Assembly: GCF_010728725.1 (NCBI RefSeq)
Contig: NZ_AP022606.1
Span: 1,426,001-1,490,000, forward strand
DNA length: 64,000 bases
Source of the DNA: Mycobacterium branderi
GTDB lineage: Bacteria > Actinomycetota > Actinomycetes > Mycobacteriales > Mycobacteriaceae
Direction: 5' to 3'
A program made the translations under genes and the position numbers. The notes beneath the pieces are model-generated. The model searched no databases. It worked only from the letters and a program-made list of their open reading frames with translations, and was not told where the DNA came from. Below are positions 1 through 9,219 of the stretch, one piece after another. Numbering within the stretch: position 1 is the first letter of the stretch; each line of letters starts with the position of its first letter.

Positions 1-1310
1 TAGCGCCCGGTGACCGCGTCGTAGGGGACGAAGGTGACGGGCGGGTACTGGGGCACGCCCTGGCCGGTGAGCGTGGCGTTGGGATCGCCCTTCCAGTTGA
101 GGCCGTCGTTGAGGGGGACGTACTCCTCGTCGCTTTCGCACAGCTCGACTGTCGGCGCGCGCTTGCCGGGCTTGCTCTCGCACGGGATGTTGCGCACGCC
201 ACGGACATTCATGTCGGAGTCCTGTGGGATGCGGCAATACAGCTCGCCGGCGGGCCGGTCGGGATAGTCCTGCATCGACGGCGTGCGCTGCTGTTGAACC
301 GGCAGGAAACCGGTGTTGCACGGCGGCGGCAGATTGAGGTTGAGGTTGAAGTCGAGGTAGACGCCCTTGTAATCCTGCTTGCTGTCGGAGTCGGGCAACG
401 CGATCGCCGACATCACGGCGGTCCCCTGCGGGAAGAGCACCAGCAGCTGCTCGAGGTCGTTGCGGTAAGTGACCGCGATGTTGCCCAGGCTCACCAGGTT
501 GGCCAGCAGGACCGGCAGCGCGGGAGCGAGCCGGTCGAACATGGCCGTGCCTTCGTGCAGCGCCGGACCCCCGACGTCGAGCAGATCGGCGAACGCCGCG
601 TCCTGTGCTTTGAGCTGGCCGGTGATCGAGTTCATCCGATGCGCCCAGGTGGCGATCGAATCCGAGGTCCGCACTTGGGAATCGAGCACCGGCGGGGATT
701 GGTCGATCAACGCGGCGAGCGGGTGGGTGGTGTTGGCTGCATCGATCGCCAACGCCGTCGATCCGTCGACGATCCGCGACAGTTCCGGTCCCAGTCCGGC
801 GACCGCTTTGGCGCTTTCGTCGACAACCGTATGCAGATTGTCTTGCGGGATCGCCTGCAGCGCCTTGTTGGTCGCGTCGAGCAGGAAGCCGATGTCAACG
901 GGCACCTGCACCTTGCCGAGCGGGATCACGTCGCCGTCGCTCAGTTTGGGTCCCGCGCCGTCGTGCGGTGTCAGTTCGAGGAACTGCTCACCGACGGCCG
1001 AGCGGCTGTGCACGGCGGCGGTGACGTTGGCCGGAATCGCGATGCCCGAGTCCAGCGTCAGCGTTGCGCGAACGCCGTTGTGGGTGACATCGATCGACTT
1101 GACGCTGCCGACTTCGCTGCCGCGGTAGTTCACCACGGACGTCGGGTACAGCCCGCCGGACGTGGGCAGTTCGACCGTCACCGTGTACCGCCCGATCCCC
1201 AACAGCGCCGGGACTTTGACAAACCCGAACGCCATCACGCCGACGGCAATGACGGTGACCGCCGCGAGAATCGCCAACTGCGTCCAGATGCGTCGAGACA
1301 ACCGCAGCAT
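1..1310 (-). CDS. mceF: MceF, Mce-family lipid transporter subunit (partial)
   Basis: Last visible gene of the mce operon; the C-terminus lies beyond the left edge and about 436 codons are present. The N-terminus (MLRLSRRIWTQLAILAAV) carries one membrane anchor at about residues 8-30. A single MCE domain follows (about 35-120, with the NYRGSEVGSVKSID and SRSAVGEQFLELTP segments), then a long helical region. MceF is one of six subunits of the substrate-binding hexamer that shuttles lipids across the periplasm to YrbE permeases. The ATG lies one base beyond the mceE stop, so translation is probably coupled. The order yrbEAB-ABCDEF fixes it as F rather than another Mce. The paralogue group (mce1-mce8) cannot be assigned confidently. 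Confidence 0.93.
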   Translation of the reverse strand, partial: MLRLSRRIWTQLAILAAVTVIAVGVMAFGFVKVPALLGIGRYTVTVELPTSGGLYPTSVVNYRGSEVGSVKSIDVTHNGVRATLTLDSGIAIPANVTAAVHSRSAVGEQFLELTPHDGAGPKLSDGDVIPLGKVQVPVDIGFLLDATNKALQAIPQDNLHTVVDESAKAVAGLGPELSRIVDGSTALAIDAANTTHPLAALIDQSPPVLDSQVRTSDSIATWAHRMNSITGQLKAQDAAFADLLDVGGPALHEGTAMFDRLAPALPVLLANLVSLGNIAVTYRNDLEQLLVLFPQGTAVMSAIALPDSDSKQDYKGVYLDFNLNLNLPPPCNTGFLPVQQQRTPSMQDYPDRPAGELYCRIPQDSDMNVRGVRNIPCESKPGKRAPTVELCESDEEYVPLNDGLNWKGDPNATLTGQGVPQYPPVTFVPYDAVTGR

Positions 1311-1311
1311 G

Positions 1312-2433
1312 CTAGTAGCCGCCGAAGTGGTAGGGCGCAATCAACGGATTGGCCGCGGTGTACGGACTGGGCATCTGGCCGATCGTGCGGCCCCACTGCA
1401 GCTCGAGTTCGGTGAGGTTGCCCTCCCATCGCGTCCCGGTGAAAAAGCCGCTGTCGATTCGGCTCAAGGTCAAATCGATCACAAGCGTGATGTTGGCGAA
1501 GTCACCACGAAACCAGTTGGCCACGTTGCTCTTCACCCACGGGTAGGTCGACAAGAAGTCCAGGCCCTTGGTCAGAGCTGGCCCGGCATTGGCCAGTTCG
1601 CGCAATGCCGGAGCTATGTTGCGCAGGTTGCCTGCGAGCGACTCCTTGGTTTGCCCGATTGTCGAGGCGGCGACGGCGCTGAACTTGCCCACTGCATCGA
1701 TGGCGTCGGCCAACTTGTTTCGCGAATCCGACAGCACGGCCAGCGCCTGCGGGATTGTGGTGAGCGCCTTGTCGACGGTCTTGTCTTTTGCGGCGACCTG
1801 CCCGGCCAGCGAGTTGAGACTCTCGGTGGCCGCGATGATGTCGTCGGTCTGGGCGTGCAACTGCGCAATGAAGGTGTCCAATTGGGATAGCAGGCTGCGC
1901 ATTTCGTCTTCGCGGCCCGCCAATGCCGTTGCGAACGCCTGGTTGATCTCCTGCAGATGACCCAGGCCGCCGCCGTTGAGCAGAATCGACACCGACGCCA
2001 GCGTCTGCTCGGTGGTCGGGTAGGTGGCGGCTCGGAAGAGCGGAATCACGGAGCCGTCCTTGAGTTCGCCCTGTGGTTGCTCGTCGATGGGCGGTGCCAA
2101 TTCGATGTGCATGGATCCCAGCAGGCTGGTCTGGCCGACCTTGGCGGTGCTGTTGGCGGGAAGATGGACATCGCCGTTGATCCGCATCGTCACCAGCGCA
2201 TGCCAGTCCTGTACCTCGATCTTGGTGACGTTGCCAACGTTCACATCGGCGACCCGGACCCGGGTGTTCGGTTGGATGACAACGACATCGGGCAACTGGG
2301 CCTGGATGACGTAGGAGCCTTTGCCGGTGCCTTCGGTTCCGGGCAGGCGCAGTGAATTGAGTCCCCGCCACTGGCAGCCGGTCGTCACCCACAGGCACGA
2401 AACGACAAGCGCCGCCACCATCATGCGTCTCAT
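1312..2433 (-). CDS. mceE: MceE, Mce-family lipoprotein
   Basis: A 373-residue protein starting MRRMMVAALVVSCLWVTTGC. This is a lipoprotein signal peptide with a lipobox (VTTGC, Cys20), the hallmark of the E subunit (LprK-like). The MCE domain follows at about residues 40-125 (IQAQLPDVVVIQPNTRVRVAD, LLGSMHIELAPP), then a helical domain and a conserved C-terminus. The frame stays open 70 codons further upstream, but the start at 2433 was chosen because it gives a clean lipobox and an ATGA overlap with the mceD stop. Expected role: lipid-anchored subunit of the Mce hexamer in the cell envelope. Confidence 0.94.
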   Translation of the reverse strand: MRRMMVAALVVSCLWVTTGCQWRGLNSLRLPGTEGTGKGSYVIQAQLPDVVVIQPNTRVRVADVNVGNVTKIEVQDWHALVTMRINGDVHLPANSTAKVGQTSLLGSMHIELAPPIDEQPQGELKDGSVIPLFRAATYPTTEQTLASVSILLNGGGLGHLQEINQAFATALAGREDEMRSLLSQLDTFIAQLHAQTDDIIAATESLNSLAGQVAAKDKTVDKALTTIPQALAVLSDSRNKLADAIDAVGKFSAVAASTIGQTKESLAGNLRNIAPALRELANAGPALTKGLDFLSTYPWVKSNVANWFRGDFANITLVIDLTLSRIDSGFFTGTRWEGNLTELELQWGRTIGQMPSPYTAANPLIAPYHFGGY

Positions 2434-3692
2434 GGCGAGCCGTCCGGTGGCGTGGGCGGCGGCAGCATCAGCCCCGCTAGCCCTTGGCTGGGATCGACGG
2501 ACTGAGCGGAGTGCGGGTTGAGCCAGTCTTCGCTGTACGTGATCTCGTTGGGCCGTGCCGAGGCGCCCACGAACGGGTTGATACCGACCGGCGGGAAGTT
2601 GTATTGGCGGTTCTTGATGATCGGGGCCAGGTACTGGACGCACAGCTTTGCCGATTGCTGGGCGCCCACCCGTGCTGCAGCTTGAATTGCACCGCAGAGG
2701 AATTGGACGGTATCGGCGAAGTTGACCGGCGCCAGGATGCCCGTGACCGCGCTCTGGGCGGGTTGGTAGATGTTCATGAAATTCTGGAACACCGTCGGCG
2801 CGATGTGCAGGGTCTGCTTGATGTCACCCCGGCTGTCGTTCATCGCGGTGGTGATCGCGTTGAGGTGGTCGAAGGTGGTGCCGAGGGCTTCCCGGTTCTC
2901 GGCGACGAAGCCGCGCAGGTCGTTCACCGCGTCGTCCACGCCCTGCATCGCCTGGGCCCACTCGTTGGGGGTATCGGACAGCACGGTTGTGATGTCGGCC
3001 AGGTTGTTGTTGAACGCGGCCAGCAGATCACTGCTCGAGGACAGCGCGGATACCAGCAACTGCAGGTTGCGCACCGTGCTGAAGATGTCTGTGCTGTGGT
3101 CGCCGAGCGCCGAAACCGCCTGTGAGAGTTTGATGACCGTGTCGCGTGCGGTGTCACCCTGGCCGCGCAGGTTGGCTGCTGTGGTGTCGATGAATCTGCC
3201 CAGTGCGCTGGGCCCGCCGGGCGTGGTGGGCTGCAAGGAGTCGGTCAGCTTCTCGAGCTGCTTGCGCAGGTCGTCCCACTCGACGGGAACCGCGGTGCGC
3301 TCCTGGGGAATGGTCGCGCCGTCGGCGAGTTTCGGCCCGCCGGAGTAGGCGGGCACGAGTTGGATTGCGCGAGCGGTAACCAGTGACGGCGACAGTATCG
3401 CCGCGCGGACGTCGGCGGGCACCGGGTGGTGCGTGTCGACCGTGAAGGTGACCTTGGCCGCGTCAGGCTGCGGATCGATGTGCTCCACGGTCCCGACGGC
3501 GACTCCGAGAATCCGGACTTCGTCACCGGTGTAGAGGCCGTTGGTGTTGGCGAAGTAGGCGACATAGGTGTTTCTGCTGAGGTGCTTCCACCACGGCGTG
3601 GCCACCGTGGTGATCGCGACACCGAGGGTCAGCACCAAGCTGATCGCCGTCGCAATCCGCACGGCGCGCGGATGTTTCGCAATCACGGTCAA
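2430..3692 (-). CDS. mceD: MceD, Mce-family subunit
   Basis: A 420-residue protein with an N-terminal membrane anchor (about residues 12-32, AISLVLTLGVAITTVATPWW). The MCE domain (about 38-120) includes the GDEVRILGVAVGTVEHID segment. A long alpha-helical region follows, and the C-terminus is proline-rich (LMLPPPTPPDGSP). It overlaps the downstream mceE start and the upstream mceC stop by 4 bp on each side, which implies a single co-translated unit. It is a component of the heteromeric Mce lipid-import tunnel. Length and domain order are ordinary for MceD. Confidence 0.93.
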   Translation of the reverse strand: MTVIAKHPRAVRIATAISLVLTLGVAITTVATPWWKHLSRNTYVAYFANTNGLYTGDEVRILGVAVGTVEHIDPQPDAAKVTFTVDTHHPVPADVRAAILSPSLVTARAIQLVPAYSGGPKLADGATIPQERTAVPVEWDDLRKQLEKLTDSLQPTTPGGPSALGRFIDTTAANLRGQGDTARDTVIKLSQAVSALGDHSTDIFSTVRNLQLLVSALSSSSDLLAAFNNNLADITTVLSDTPNEWAQAMQGVDDAVNDLRGFVAENREALGTTFDHLNAITTAMNDSRGDIKQTLHIAPTVFQNFMNIYQPAQSAVTGILAPVNFADTVQFLCGAIQAAARVGAQQSAKLCVQYLAPIIKNRQYNFPPVGINPFVGASARPNEITYSEDWLNPHSAQSVDPSQGLAGLMLPPPTPPDGSP

Positions 3693-4990
3693 TGGCCTCC
3701 GCTCGCCGGCACTTCGCCGGGCGCCGGCACATAGATCGGCGTCGGCGCCGGCACCGGCGCTGAGTTGGCCGGCGGGCCCGGCGGTGGCCCACCGGGAGGG
3801 GGCGCGGGTGCCGGTTCCCGGTAGGGGTAGCGCGGATCGCCGAGGTTGCCCGTGATCGCGTCGGGCAGCGTCCGGTTCGGCTCGCCGCCTTGACCGGTGC
3901 GCGGATAGGGCAGCGGCAGCGGCGGTGTGCCGGGCTGGCCGGTGGGCGGGTCGACCAGTTGCGACGGCAGCAGCACGTTGGGGTCAAGTCCCAGATCGGA
4001 GAATGCGGCGTCGATGAACGGCTGGGCGAACTGGCCGGGCACCAGGTTGACCAATGAGGCCTTGAAGAACGGGCCGGATCCCAGCACTTCGCCGAACGAC
4101 ATCGCATATCGGCGAAGTAGGTACAGCGTGCGCTGCAGTTCCTGCTTGCGGTTGTCCAGGATTCCCAGCACGCCGTTGAGCTTCTCGAGAGCAGGCTTGA
4201 GTTGCTTGCGATTGTCGTCGACCAGACCGGAGATCTGCCGCGACGCGGCGGTGAGATTGGTCATCAGCGCGTCGACCGAATTGCGTTGCGAGAGAAGCTC
4301 GGCCAGCAGGGCATTCGCGTTGGCGACGAGGTGGGCGATCTGGTCGCTGCGCTTGCCCAGCACCGCGGTGACCTTGTTCGCGTCGCCGAGCAGGTTGCGT
4401 AGCTGCGTGTCGCGGGTGTCGAGAGTGTCGGAGAAGCGCGCGACCCCCTCCAGCGCGACTTTCAGGTCGGGTGGGGTGTCCTTGAAGGTGTCGGCCAGGG
4501 TGGTGAGCGCCGCAGACAGCTTTGTGGTGTCCAAAGCGCTGATGGTGCTTGTCAGATCGCCCAGCGCGGTGGGCAGGTCGTAGGGAGAGTGGGTGCGCTC
4601 GATCGGGATCGGACCGGTGAGCTTGCCGTCCCCGCGGGGGGTCAGCTCGAGCATCTTGGTGCCAAGCACGGTTTCGGTTTTGATGGCCGCCTCGGTCCGC
4701 TCTCCCAGTGCGACGCCGGTGCTGACCGAGAAGGTCACCAGCACCTTCGTCCCGTCCAAAGTGACGCCGGAGACCTTGCCGACCGACAGGCCCGACACCC
4801 GGACGTCACTGCCCGACTTGATGCCGCCGGCCTCTGCGAAGTAGGCGGAGTAGCCGGTGGTGCCGTTGATGAACGGAATCCTGTTGTAGGAAAAGACCGC
4901 AACCACCAGTGCGACGACGGCAAGTATCCCGACCACCCCGACAGTGATCCGGTTGCGCTCGGCGAGCGGTTTGATATGGGGTCGCTTCAT
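3689..4990 (-). CDS. mceC: MceC, Mce-family subunit with proline-rich tail
   Basis: A 433-residue protein starting MKRPHIKPLAERNRITVG. This ATG overlaps the mceB stop by 4 bp and is preferred to an in-frame start four codons upstream. There is one transmembrane anchor (about 17-38) and an MCE domain (about 45-125, GSDVRVSGLSVGKVSGVTLDG and TVLGTKMLELTP). An extended helical hairpin region follows. The last roughly 70 residues are extremely proline-rich, as in other mycobacterial Mce subunits, and may reach through the cell wall. Predicted role: lipid-import channel subunit. Confidence 0.93.
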   Translation of the reverse strand: MKRPHIKPLAERNRITVGVVGILAVVALVVAVFSYNRIPFINGTTGYSAYFAEAGGIKSGSDVRVSGLSVGKVSGVTLDGTKVLVTFSVSTGVALGERTEAAIKTETVLGTKMLELTPRGDGKLTGPIPIERTHSPYDLPTALGDLTSTISALDTTKLSAALTTLADTFKDTPPDLKVALEGVARFSDTLDTRDTQLRNLLGDANKVTAVLGKRSDQIAHLVANANALLAELLSQRNSVDALMTNLTAASRQISGLVDDNRKQLKPALEKLNGVLGILDNRKQELQRTLYLLRRYAMSFGEVLGSGPFFKASLVNLVPGQFAQPFIDAAFSDLGLDPNVLLPSQLVDPPTGQPGTPPLPLPYPRTGQGGEPNRTLPDAITGNLGDPRYPYREPAPAPPPGGPPPGPPANSAPVPAPTPIYVPAPGEVPASGGH

Positions 4991-6015
4991 TTCGGCGTGC
5001 ACCGTCCCGTCGCCTGGCTCACAAGCTTGACGAACACGGGCTGGCCGTTCTTTCCGTTGACCTTGAGAATCGCGTCGCAGAGGTAGAAGCCGAAGTAGTC
5101 GCCGTAAAGACCGTTGCGGGCCAGCACCTGGTAGGCGTCGGGAAGGGTCTTGACCAGGTCGTCGACGTAGTCGTGATCGGCCTCGATCTGCCCTGCCGCC
5201 CGGTCGGTTTGCGCGACGGCGTCCTTGATCGGTTGACGAGCAACCGTCAGCAGGTCGGCGACGGAAGCCGCTGCAGCATTGATGTAGGCCACCCCCTTGG
5301 TGATGTCGGTCTTTCGTGCGGCCAATGCCTCGACAAGCTGTGAGAGGTTGTCCAACCCGGTCGAGAATTGGTCGTCGCGGGCGGCGAAGGTGTGCAGCAC
5401 GGTGTTCAGGTTGGCGATCACCTCGCCGATCAACTTGTCGCGGTCGGCCAGCGTGGTGGTCAGTGCTGACGTTTGGGCTAGCACCGACGAGATCGTGCCG
5501 CCCTGGCCCTGGAACACCCGGAGCAGTTGACCTGACAGCGCGTTGACCTGGTCGGGGTCCAGCGCGCGAAACAACGGCCGGAAACCTCCGATGAGAGCGT
5601 CGACGTCGAGTGCAGGAGATGTCCGCGCCAGCGGAATCGTCTGGCCGGGCCGCAACTTTCGCGTCGAGCCCGGCCCGGCTTCGAGCGACAGGTAACGGTC
5701 ACCGATGAGGTTTTCGTAACGCACCGTCGCCTTGGTGCCTTCGGTGAGCGTGAGGCCCTTGTCGACGGCGAAGTCGACGGTGACGGTGCCGTCCTTGTGC
5801 AGGGTCAGGTCCTTGACCTTTCCCACTTCGACGCCGGCGATGCGGACGAAGTTTCCGCCTTTGAGGCCCGACACGTTCGTGAACACGGCGCTGTACGAGG
5901 CCCGTTGGTCGAACCGGAACTGCCCGAAGACCGTCACCAGGACGAAGGCGAACGCAAGGCAGACAACGGTGAACAGCGCCACGCGCGTCACGGCGCGAAA
6001 GCTGATGCCTCTCAT
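4987..6015 (-). CDS. mceB: MceB, Mce-family subunit
   Basis: A 342-residue protein with an N-terminal anchor (about 8-30, VTRVALFTVVCLAFAFVLVTVFG). The MCE domain spans about 38-120 (GGNFVRIAGVEVGKVKDLTL, ENLIGDRYLSLEAG) and is followed by the usual helical segment. Its C-terminus contains the paired-cysteine pattern of MceB proteins (FYLCDAILK and GRCTPK). It starts 19 bp after the mceA stop, the only non-overlapping junction between consecutive genes from yrbEA to mceE, and its stop overlaps the mceC start. Subunit of the Mce importer. Confidence 0.93.
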   Translation of the reverse strand: MRGISFRAVTRVALFTVVCLAFAFVLVTVFGQFRFDQRASYSAVFTNVSGLKGGNFVRIAGVEVGKVKDLTLHKDGTVTVDFAVDKGLTLTEGTKATVRYENLIGDRYLSLEAGPGSTRKLRPGQTIPLARTSPALDVDALIGGFRPLFRALDPDQVNALSGQLLRVFQGQGGTISSVLAQTSALTTTLADRDKLIGEVIANLNTVLHTFAARDDQFSTGLDNLSQLVEALAARKTDITKGVAYINAAAASVADLLTVARQPIKDAVAQTDRAAGQIEADHDYVDDLVKTLPDAYQVLARNGLYGDYFGFYLCDAILKVNGKNGQPVFVKLVSQATGRCTPK

Positions 6016-6034
6016 TGCTGTTCCTTAGTCGGTG

Positions 6035-7357
6035 TCAGGGTGACGGTGGGTTGTCCGGTGCGCCGTACGGCGGCGCTCCAGGGTAGGGCGGCGGCGGGCC
6101 CGGTGCCGGGCCGCCGGGGTAGCGGACCCGCGGCGGCTCTGGCGTTCCCTTGGTGACGGGGAAGTAGTTGGCGATGCCCGGGAAACCGATGCCGGGATTG
6201 GGCCGGATATCCAGGCCGGTGCCGAACCCGGTGTCGGTGACCAGATACTTGACCGGGAAGTTCTTGCTCACGTCGGGCAGCGAACCGCAGCTCGGCTTAC
6301 CGCCGGGACCGCCCTTGGCGTGCACGATCGGCAGGTTGTCCGGATAGCGGTAGGGGTCGTCGCCGAACAGCAGCGCGGCATCCATGATGACGGATTTACC
6401 GTTGCCCCCCAAGGCGTCCCGGCCTCCGTGCTCTAAAAACCACTGAGCACCCTGAAAGAGGCAGGTGTAGGTCGGCGAGTACTTCATCAGAAGGTCGGTG
6501 GTGGGCAGCAGGACATGGACGGCGCCGACCAGGTTCTGCTGGTTTCTGCCGATCGTGTTGATCCCCGATTGGGCGAATCCGATCGCCGAAAGCAGCAGCT
6601 CGTCGAGTGCCTTGGCGTGTGCGGTGATCGTCGCACTTGTCCCCGAAAAGGAGTCGAGAACTGACAGGAGGTCTTGCGCCGCATCCGAATAGGCGTGGGC
6701 GGTCTTACCGAACAACTGCCAGTCTTGCCGAACTGTCGGCATTCTCGGGTTCACGGTGAGCAGTACCTGGTTGGCACCGGTGATTGCCTGGCCGATTCGA
6801 TCGCCCTTGCCGCGCACTCCGTCGGCCACCGCCGACAGCACGGCGTTCAGCTTCGCCGGGTCGATGGCGTGGACGATGGCCTGGAGGTTCTCGAACACGG
6901 TGTTGACCTCGACGGTCACGTTGCGTGAGCGCAACACGGCACCCGCCGCCAACGGGCGTGGGCTGGCACCTGCAGAGGGAACCACGAGGTCGACGTACTT
7001 GGCACCGAACGCGGTGCTCGACTTGATCTCTGCCTCGACATTGCTTGGCAGGTAACCGAACTCGTGCGGAGAGATCTTGAGTCTCAGTTTCGACAAGTTG
7101 ACGCCGGACGAATCGGAGTAGGCATCCACTGAGGTGACCTCGCCGATCTGGACGCCGCGCAATTTCACCTTGGCGCCGTTCTCCATGACCAGACCGGCCC
7201 GGTCTGAAATCACCGTGACAGGAACGGTTTTCCGCAGCGTTCCGGAGAAGGCCATTCCAGTCAGCACGCTCACTGCCGCGATCACCAAAAGCAGCACCGG
7301 TGCCCACCAGATCGGATCGATCTCCCCCCGTCGGCGCGTGTTGGTCATCGCCGTCAT
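6035..7357 (-). CDS. mceA: MceA, Mce-family subunit
   Basis: A 440-residue protein starting MTAMTNTRRRGEIDPIWW; the ATG at 7357 overlaps the yrbEB stop (ATGA). A membrane anchor sits at about 16-36. The MCE domain (about 42-125) contains RAGLVMENGAKVKLRGVQIGE, a close match to the Mce1A/Mce4A pattern. A helical region and a proline-rich tail (about 30 residues) follow. The text of the domain resembles Mce4A-type proteins a little more than Mce1A, judged from memory only, so no paralogue number is given. It forms the outer end of the lipid-import hexamer. Confidence 0.92.
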   Translation of the reverse strand: MTAMTNTRRRGEIDPIWWAPVLLLVIAAVSVLTGMAFSGTLRKTVPVTVISDRAGLVMENGAKVKLRGVQIGEVTSVDAYSDSSGVNLSKLRLKISPHEFGYLPSNVEAEIKSSTAFGAKYVDLVVPSAGASPRPLAAGAVLRSRNVTVEVNTVFENLQAIVHAIDPAKLNAVLSAVADGVRGKGDRIGQAITGANQVLLTVNPRMPTVRQDWQLFGKTAHAYSDAAQDLLSVLDSFSGTSATITAHAKALDELLLSAIGFAQSGINTIGRNQQNLVGAVHVLLPTTDLLMKYSPTYTCLFQGAQWFLEHGGRDALGGNGKSVIMDAALLFGDDPYRYPDNLPIVHAKGGPGGKPSCGSLPDVSKNFPVKYLVTDTGFGTGLDIRPNPGIGFPGIANYFPVTKGTPEPPRVRYPGGPAPGPPPPYPGAPPYGAPDNPPSP

Positions 7358-8175
7358 CCCGACAAGTGGAAGTTGCCGGACTGCCCGTACACCGACAGCG
7401 TGATGGTCAGCAAAATGAATACCCCGGCGGTGATCGAGGTACGCACCGCACGACCGACCGCCTCTCCCACGCCGGCCGGGCCGCCGGTGGCGGTGTAGCC
7501 GTAGTAGGTGTGCACCGACATCACGGCGGCTGCCATCGCCAGCGCCTCGGTGAAGGACCACAACAGGTCCGTCGGGTGCAAAAACGACGAAAAGTAGTGG
7601 TCGTAAACGCCTCTCGACTGGCCGTAGATGATTGTCGTGCCGAACCGGGTCGCCAGAAACGACATCAACACCGCGACGGTGTAGATCGGGATGACGGCCA
7701 GGATTCCCGCCACGATGCGGGTGGACGCCAGGTAGGTGATCGGCCGGATGGCCATCGACTCGAGCGCGTCGATTTCCTCGTTGATGCGCATGGCTCCGAG
7801 TTGCGCGGTGGCGCCGGCGCCGATGGTGGCAGCGAGCGCGACGCCGGCGGTCGCCGGCGCGATGAAGCGGACGTTGAGAAACGCTCCGAGGAAACCGGTG
7901 AGGGCTTCGATCCCCACATTCGACAGTGTGTTGTAGCCCTGCACGGCGATCAGCGCGCCGGTGGTCAGGGTCAGGAATCCGACGATGACCACCGTGCCAC
8001 CGATGACAGCCAAGGCGCCGGTGCCCATCCCCATGACGGCGATCAACCGCAACACCTCGGCGGGGTAGCGACGGACGGCGTCCACGGTGGCGCCGAGTGC
8101 GTTGCCGTAGAACGCCGTTTGTGCACCGAGGCTGCGTGTCGAGTCGATCACCCGGGTCAGGGCCGGGCTGGTCAC
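7354..8175 (-). CDS. yrbEB: YrbEB, MlaE-type ABC permease of the Mce system
   Basis: A 273-residue integral membrane protein of the MlaE/YrbE family with about five to six hydrophobic helices. The family motif EEIDALESMAIRPITYLASTR sits near residues 135-155. The start is a GTG at 8175 whose GTGA overlaps the yrbEA stop. With YrbEA it forms the inner-membrane permease pair that receives lipid from the MceA-F hexamer, energised by the unlinked MceG ATPase, which is not in this window. Normal length for the family. Confidence 0.94.
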   Translation of the reverse strand: MTSPALTRVIDSTRSLGAQTAFYGNALGATVDAVRRYPAEVLRLIAVMGMGTGALAVIGGTVVIVGFLTLTTGALIAVQGYNTLSNVGIEALTGFLGAFLNVRFIAPATAGVALAATIGAGATAQLGAMRINEEIDALESMAIRPITYLASTRIVAGILAVIPIYTVAVLMSFLATRFGTTIIYGQSRGVYDHYFSSFLHPTDLLWSFTEALAMAAAVMSVHTYYGYTATGGPAGVGEAVGRAVRTSITAGVFILLTITLSVYGQSGNFHLSG

Positions 8176-8990
8176 GGCGCCACCTTGACGCCGAACGCGG
8201 TGGCCAGGATGTTGATCAGGAACAGAGCCATGAATGCGAAGACCACCGTTTCGTTGACGGCGTTCCCGACAGCGGTCGGCCCGCCGCCGACGGAAAGCCC
8301 CTTGTAGCAGGCGATCAGACCGGCCGACAGGCCGAACAGCAATGCCTTGACGAGCGATACGATCACCTGCGGCAGACCGGTGAGCAGCGTCATCCCCGCG
8401 ACGAAGGCACCGGGAGTGACGTGCTGGATGAACACCACGAAGAAGTAGCTTCCGGACAACCCCACCACCGCAACCACCGAATAAAGCATCAGCGCAACGA
8501 ATGTCGCGGCGATTACCCGCGGCACCACGAGGGCCTGGATCGGGTTGACGCCGATCACCTTCATCGCGTCGATCTCCTCGCGGATCGTACGGGCACCCAG
8601 GTCCGCGCACATGGCGGTGGATGCGGCGCCCGAAACGACGATGGCGGTGACCACCGGGCCCACCTGCGTGACGGAGGCGAGAGCTGCTCCGGCGCCGGAG
8701 AGGTCACCGGCCCCGACCTCGATCAGCACGATGTTCAGCGTGAAGACGATCAGAACGGTGTAGGGAATCGACAGCACCAGCGTCGGCACGATCGACACCC
8801 TGGCCACGAACCAGATCTGGTCGATCAACTCACGCCAGGCGAAGGGCGGGCGCACCATGGCCGCGAAGGTTTCGCCGGCCAGCACGACGAAATCACCCAT
8901 TGCGACTGCGGGCTTCGACCAGTCGACCTTTGACGCGGTCGGTGGCACTAAGAGTGCGGCCACCCGTTTACCCCGCCCGCCCATAGGCAT
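8172..8990 (-). CDS. yrbEA: YrbEA, MlaE-type ABC permease of the Mce system
   Basis: A 272-residue membrane protein and the first gene of the mce operon. It has an N-terminal amphipathic segment, then hydrophobic helices. The conserved motif REEIDAMKVIGVNPIQALVVPR lies near residues 135-157 and GGPTAVGNAVNETVV near the C-terminus. The sequence resembles YrbE4A of M. tuberculosis as I remember it. It pairs with YrbEB as the permease of the lipid importer. The 229-bp region upstream is the likely operon promoter zone. Confidence 0.94.
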   Translation of the reverse strand: MPMGGRGKRVAALLVPPTASKVDWSKPAVAMGDFVVLAGETFAAMVRPPFAWRELIDQIWFVARVSIVPTLVLSIPYTVLIVFTLNIVLIEVGAGDLSGAGAALASVTQVGPVVTAIVVSGAASTAMCADLGARTIREEIDAMKVIGVNPIQALVVPRVIAATFVALMLYSVVAVVGLSGSYFFVVFIQHVTPGAFVAGMTLLTGLPQVIVSLVKALLFGLSAGLIACYKGLSVGGGPTAVGNAVNETVVFAFMALFLINILATAFGVKVAP

Positions 8991-9219
8991 CCTCGCGTGG
9001 CGCCAGGGCCACGCGGAGACCGCGCACAGAAATCACGCGGGAAATCTATGGGCACGGCGCTTGTGGGCAGAGGGTTGGAATCAACCAGAACATATCTGGC
9101 CGAAATCCAGGCGCTGACCAGGGCGTTTTGCCCATACGACACAGAGGGTCACACGATCGTGACGCTCACCGTCTGAATGGCGTTGCCGCCGAAGCGTCGA
9201 TATCGCAGAGCTGCAGCTG
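8991..9219. promoter_or_regulatory. Probable mce operon upstream region with two dyads
   Basis: Non-coding stretch between the SDR stop and yrbEA. It holds GTCACACGATCGTGAC at 9148-9163 (arms GTCAC/GTGAC around the palindrome CACGATCGTG) and CCAGA-N5-TCTGG at 9085-9099. Such dyads suit a TetR or GntR regulator of the mce operon, but no particular protein can be named and no clear -10/-35 pair was settled. Confidence 0.4.

Noticed and set aside
2434..2643. A 70-residue N-terminal extension of MceE
   Set aside because: It runs over the mceD 3' end, and the internal ATG at 2433 gives a proper lipoprotein signal and an ATGA overlap.
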